36,170 bases of DNA, from assembly GCA_017537565.1 (NCBI GenBank), contig JAFYKQ010000060.1, positions 1 to 36,170 on the forward strand, given 5' to 3'. Below the pieces are notes generated by a model, which ran no database searches, was not told the origin of the DNA, and saw only the letters and a program-made list of their open reading frames with translations. The DNA comes from Flavobacteriales bacterium. Lineage in GTDB: Bacteria > Bacteroidota > Bacteroidia > Flavobacteriales > UBA1820. Every line of letters starts with the position of its first letter. The stretch's first letter is position 1. This document shows positions 32,707 through 36,170 of the stretch, piece by piece. The position numbers were made by a program, and so were the translations under genes.

Positions 32707-33174
32707 TTATTTTTTAAATGCTACTGCTTCGTTGTCAAAATCTAGTGGTCGTATAGAACTGAATCCTAACTGTATGGATATTATAATTGCGATGATTACT
32801 AGAATAGAAAATATCACAGGTATAGCAAGAGCCAGACGGTCTGTCTGGGTAATCTCTTCTTCCCATTGTTTGTCATCTAGTGCCTCAAAACAATATGATA
32901 TTACTGTTAGGCCTTTGAATTCGTCTGTTGTTTTGCCTTCTTCGAGGTCTTTTTTGTATAAAATCTCGGCACATTGTACTGTCTTTTCTTTGGCAGCTTT
33001 TATGTTGGAAGGATAGTATGCTGTATATGCAGCATAGAAAACATCTTTATAAGCGGACGTTGTGGTGGTGCTTTCGGTCGCTTCTTGGTCGTTGGGGCGG
33101 GATATGTGGTATTGTACCAAGAATCCCACGGCTCCAAATAGTAGCCCGTATTTTAAAAAAGTTAGGATTTTCAT
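32707..33174 (-). CDS. Small two-TM protein, partner of the zinc-finger protein
   Basis: 155 residues, not recognised. One membrane segment near the N-terminus (about 4-22), a soluble acidic and Lys-rich middle part with two cysteines (Cys68 and one near residue 94), and a second membrane segment (about 114-137) followed by a short tail. Both ends are probably cytoplasmic with a periplasmic loop, or the reverse. It is the first gene of a two-gene unit with the zinc-finger membrane protein and shares the 205-bp divergent region with secA. Confidence 0.75.
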   Translation of the reverse strand: MKILTFLKYGLLFGAVGFLVQYHISRPNDQEATESTTTTSAYKDVFYAAYTAYYPSNIKAAKEKTVQCAEILYKKDLEEGKTTDEFKGLTVISYCFEALDDKQWEEEITQTDRLALAIPVIFSILVIIAIIISIQLGFSSIRPLDFDNEAVAFKK

Positions 33175-33222
33175 ATCGGGAGATATTTAAGTTAAATGTT
33201 ATGAGTTATATAATGGTTGAGG

Positions 33223-33253
33223 CAAATATATAAAACATTTATGGTCTTGACAA
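33223..33253 (-). promoter_or_regulatory. Promoter of the zinc-finger protein unit
   Basis: TTG at 33251-33253, a 20-bp spacer, then exact TATATTTG (minus strand) at 33223-33230; leader about 40 nt. Confidence 0.65.
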
Positions 33254-33314
33254 TCATTCACATAAAGAATATAGTTTTAGGTTTATCTTTTTATGTTTTT
33301 CTTCTTAAAATGCG

Positions 33315-33322
33315 TATATTTG
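33315..33322 (+). promoter_or_regulatory. -7 box of the secA promoter
   Basis: Exact TATATTTG, about 57 bp before the secA ATG; 84 bp separate it from the opposing -7 box at 33223-33230. No clear -33 TTG. Confidence 0.55.
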
Positions 33323-33378
33323 CAATTCTGAAAAACCCAAATCAGTATAAATACACAAAACACACATTTTTATTACAG

Positions 33379-36170
33379 ATGAGTCTTATAGAAAAGATAA
33401 TGAAGGTATTCTTTGGTGATAAATCTGCCAAAGACATCAAGGCTATACGTCCATACATAGACCGTGCTCTTTCATATGGTGAAAGCCTCAAGTCTATATC
33501 CAATGACCAGCTGCGTGCCAAAACGACCGAATTCCGCACTCGTATAAAAGAGGCGGTAGAGGCATTGGAGGCAGAAATCGCTACTCTACAATCACAGGCC
33601 GATGTAGAAAATCAAAAAGCAGTAGGTGACACATCGGGAGAAGGAGCGTCAAACCAAGACGAAAAAACACGCCTTAAAAATCTGGAAAATATATTCTCTC
33701 GTATAGACGAACTTAAAAAAGAGGTTCATCGTGTTACAGAAGAGACACTTAAAGAAATCCTGCCCGAGGCATTTGCGGTGGTTAAGGAAACGGCTCGCCG
33801 TTTTGCGACTAATGAAATGTTGGAAGTTACGGCTACGCCTTTTGACCGTGAGCTTTCGGGTACTCACCCAAATGTTACGCTAGATGGTGAAAAGGCTCTG
33901 TGGGCGACTTCGTGGGACGCTGCTGGTACGGCTGTGAGATGGGATATGGTGCATTATGATGTACAGCTTATAGGTGGTGTGGTACTGCACGAGGGTAAAA
34001 TAGCCGAAATGGCAACGGGTGAAGGTAAAACACTGGTGGCTACACTGCCTATATACCTCAATGCACTGCCTGGTAAGGGTGTACACGTGGTAACGGTGAA
34101 CAACTACCTGGCTCGACGAGATGCTGCGTGGATGGGACCTCTATTCCAGTTCCACGGACTTTCGGTGGATTGTATAGATAACACTACGCCAAACAGCCCA
34201 GAACGTAAAAAGGCATATCTGGCAGATATCACTTATGGTACCAATTCTGAATTTGGTTTTGACTATTTGAGAGATAACGGTGCACGTGATGCCGATGAAC
34301 TGGTACAGCGTGAACACAACTATGCGATAGTGGACGAGGTGGATAGCGTGCTTATAGATGATGCGCGTACACCGCTTATCATATCGGGAGAGATGGTAGG
34401 TGGAGATAACAGTGAGGAATTTGTTGCCTTGCGTCCACAGGTAGAGATGATAGTGGCAGAACAAAAACGTTTTATACAGAAGGAATTTGTAGAGGCAAAA
34501 CGTCTTTTGAGTGAGGGTGATAACTCTTATACAGATGACGGTGAGGGCGGTGGAGCCAAACTGTACCGTGTCTTCCGTGGTGCGCCAAAGACGACTGCTC
34601 TTATCAAGTTTTTGAGCGAAGGCAATAACAAACTCCTACTGCAGACTGTCGAGGCCAAATATATGGAGTTGGGTAACCGTCTTATGCCTGCGATAGACAA
34701 AGACCTTTATTTCACGATAGATGAACGTATAAACACTATCCAGCTTACAGACCGCGGTGTGGCATTGTTGTCAAAATATAACAACGATGAAAACTATTTC
34801 ATACTTCCAGACCTGAGTGTTGATATAGAGGCTATAAAGAACGACGAGAGTCTTACTCCGTCCGAAAAAGACGCTGCCCGCGAAGCGTTGTATCGTGATT
34901 TCAGTGTCAAGAGCCAACGTTTGCACATACTTACACAGATGCTTAAAGCATATATGCTGTTTGAAAAAGACGTGCAGTATGTGATAATGAATAACGAGGT
35001 CAAGATAGTCGATGAGCAGACAGGCCGTATAATGGAAGGTCGTCGTTATTCAGACGGATTGCACCAGGCACTGGAGGCTAAAGAAAATGTCAAGATAGAA
35101 AAAGCAACCCAGACATATGCTACTATTACACTGCAGAACTATTTCCGTATGTACAAGAAATTGGCAGGTATGACGGGTACCGCTATGACCGAGGCCAATG
35201 AGTTCTGGGAAATATATAAACTGGACGTGGTAGAAATCCCTACCAACCGCCCAATAGCCCGTGTGGACCAGGCAGATATGTTGTTCCGTACCAAACGTGA
35301 AAAGTACAATGCGATAGAGCGAGAGATAGCCCGATTGCACGAGGAGGGACGTCCTGTACTGGTGGGTACGACATCGGTAGAGGTGAGTGAGCTTATATCT
35401 CGTCGTTTGAGTATGAGAAAGATAGAGCATAATGTGCTCAACGCCAAACTCCATATGCAGGAAGCCGAGATAGTGGCACGTGCGGGTAAACCGGGTGTTG
35501 TTACTATTGCGACAAATATGGCTGGTCGTGGTACCGACATCAAACTTACGCAGGAGGTAAAAGACAAGGGAGGTCTTGCTATCATAGGTACAGAACGCCA
35601 CGATTCGCGTCGTGTGGACCGTCAGTTGAGAGGTCGTGCTGGACGTCAGGGAGACCCAGGTACATCACAGTTCTATATTTCGCTGGAAGATAATTTGATG
35701 CGTCTTTTTGCTTCGGAACGTCTGGGTAAGATTATGGCATTCCTGGGGCTTAAAGATGGTGATGTGATACAGGATAAACGTATAACCAATATGGTGGAAA
35801 AAGCACAGAAACGTGTGGAAGAAAACCATTTTGGTTCTCGTAAACATACGTTGGAATATGACAACGTGATGAATTCACAGCGTCAGGTGGTATATGCACG
35901 TCGTCGTCACGCATTGTTTGGAGACCGTCTATCGGTGGATATTTCAAATATGATGAGTGACGCTTGCTATGTGATAGTAAATGAAGAGAAAAACGGAGGT
36001 TCGTATGATGAATTCCGTCGTAGGGTGTTGGAAGCATTTGCGGTGGAATGTCCTATAAGTGAGGAAGATTTCACGGCGGGTAGTGTAGAGGCGTTGTCAT
36101 CTCGTATGGTAGATGCTATGTATGTGGTTCTTAAAGAAAAGATGGAACGTGTGGTTAAAGACGTATATCC
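33379..36170 (+). CDS. secA: Preprotein translocase ATPase SecA (3' truncated by window end)
   Basis: Motor ATPase that pushes unfolded proteins through SecYEG. The window holds 930 codons from ATG; Bacteroidota SecA is about 1100 residues, so the C-terminal part is missing. Seen are the DEAD core with Walker A EMATGEGKT (near 210), LARRDA, TYGTNSEFGFDYLRDN, Walker B AIVDEVDSVLIDDARTPLIIS, and the second ATPase domain with ATNMAGRGTDIKL and ERHDSRRVDRQLRGRAGRQGDPG. Residues of about 55-125 form a long charged, Gln/Glu/Lys-rich insertion near the N-terminus, seen in SecA of this phylum. Ile is mostly ATA. Confidence 0.97.
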   Translation, partial: MSLIEKIMKVFFGDKSAKDIKAIRPYIDRALSYGESLKSISNDQLRAKTTEFRTRIKEAVEALEAEIATLQSQADVENQKAVGDTSGEGASNQDEKTRLKNLENIFSRIDELKKEVHRVTEETLKEILPEAFAVVKETARRFATNEMLEVTATPFDRELSGTHPNVTLDGEKALWATSWDAAGTAVRWDMVHYDVQLIGGVVLHEGKIAEMATGEGKTLVATLPIYLNALPGKGVHVVTVNNYLARRDAAWMGPLFQFHGLSVDCIDNTTPNSPERKKAYLADITYGTNSEFGFDYLRDNGARDADELVQREHNYAIVDEVDSVLIDDARTPLIISGEMVGGDNSEEFVALRPQVEMIVAEQKRFIQKEFVEAKRLLSEGDNSYTDDGEGGGAKLYRVFRGAPKTTALIKFLSEGNNKLLLQTVEAKYMELGNRLMPAIDKDLYFTIDERINTIQLTDRGVALLSKYNNDENYFILPDLSVDIEAIKNDESLTPSEKDAAREALYRDFSVKSQRLHILTQMLKAYMLFEKDVQYVIMNNEVKIVDEQTGRIMEGRRYSDGLHQALEAKENVKIEKATQTYATITLQNYFRMYKKLAGMTGTAMTEANEFWEIYKLDVVEIPTNRPIARVDQADMLFRTKREKYNAIEREIARLHEEGRPVLVGTTSVEVSELISRRLSMRKIEHNVLNAKLHMQEAEIVARAGKPGVVTIATNMAGRGTDIKLTQEVKDKGGLAIIGTERHDSRRVDRQLRGRAGRQGDPGTSQFYISLEDNLMRLFASERLGKIMAFLGLKDGDVIQDKRITNMVEKAQKRVEENHFGSRKHTLEYDNVMNSQRQVVYARRRHALFGDRLSVDISNMMSDACYVIVNEEKNGGSYDEFRRRVLEAFAVECPISEEDFTAGSVEALSSRMVDAMYVVLKEKMERVVKDVY

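Noticed and set aside
1-36170. tRNA, rRNA, prophage, transposase or CRISPR-Cas genes
   Set aside because: Looked for characteristic arms, conserved stems and protein motifs on both strands and found none; a tRNA scan would be decisive.

Overview
The window looks like a chromosomal segment of a Bacteroidales-type member of the Bacteroidota. The evidence is a methylmalonyl-CoA decarboxylase operon of the succinate/propionate pathway, a type IX secretion C-terminal sorting domain, a GYDIA-type GHMP kinase, an SecA with a long charged N-terminal insertion, and many copies of the Bacteroidota promoter -7 box TAnnTTTG. Shine-Dalgarno sequences are largely absent. Isoleucine is written mostly as ATA, even in housekeeping genes. 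I cannot place it to genus. I see no prophage, transposase, CRISPR array, rRNA or tRNA.

Layout. (1) 9-4235, minus strand: mce-mmdA-mmdD-mmdC-mmdB, the epimerase plus the four-subunit Na+-pumping methylmalonyl-CoA decarboxylase, closed by a hairpin at 9-38; meaB diverges from it (4365-5375). (2) 5385-6398: a shared terminator, a 25-codon membrane mini-gene, a 178-aa membrane protein and a ~200-nt structured RNA that folds like 6S RNA. (3) 6434-14461, minus: an unrecognised 1361-aa exported protein, prmA, gpmI, and a membrane protein with a tandemly duplicated cytoplasmic module. (4) 14623-16770, plus: an FG-GAP/VCBS repeat protein exported by the type IX system, meeting pdxH end to end with no gap. 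(5) 16771-24230, minus: an apparent six-gene unit of a His-rich DUF6769-like protein, a His-rich RND adaptor, a CusA/CzcA-type pump, a TolC-type channel, tcdA and pdxH; a lipocalin follows. (6) 24819-25250: a gene start with an operator-like palindrome that runs into a structured, GC-richer element after 14 codons. (7) 25251-30940: an RRM RNA-binding protein on the minus strand, then on the plus strand a small membrane protein, mrp and a NifU-domain protein (Fe-S biogenesis), queD-lpxH-GYDIA kinase, a DUF2795 protein and a small secreted protein. (8) 31048-33174, minus: a membrane protein with a six-CxxC DnaJ-like zinc region and a small two-TM partner, divergent from secA (33379 to the window end, 3' truncated).

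How it fits together: the mmd operon and meaB serve propionate formation coupled to Na+ export. The RND unit forms a complete tripartite metal-efflux system whose two first genes carry extra histidine-rich stretches. Mrp and the NifU-domain protein are a likely Fe-S pair. The least explained parts are the 1361-aa exported protein, the duplicated 507-aa membrane protein, the zinc-finger membrane pair, the 6S-like RNA with its downstream small genes, and the interrupted gene start at 24979.
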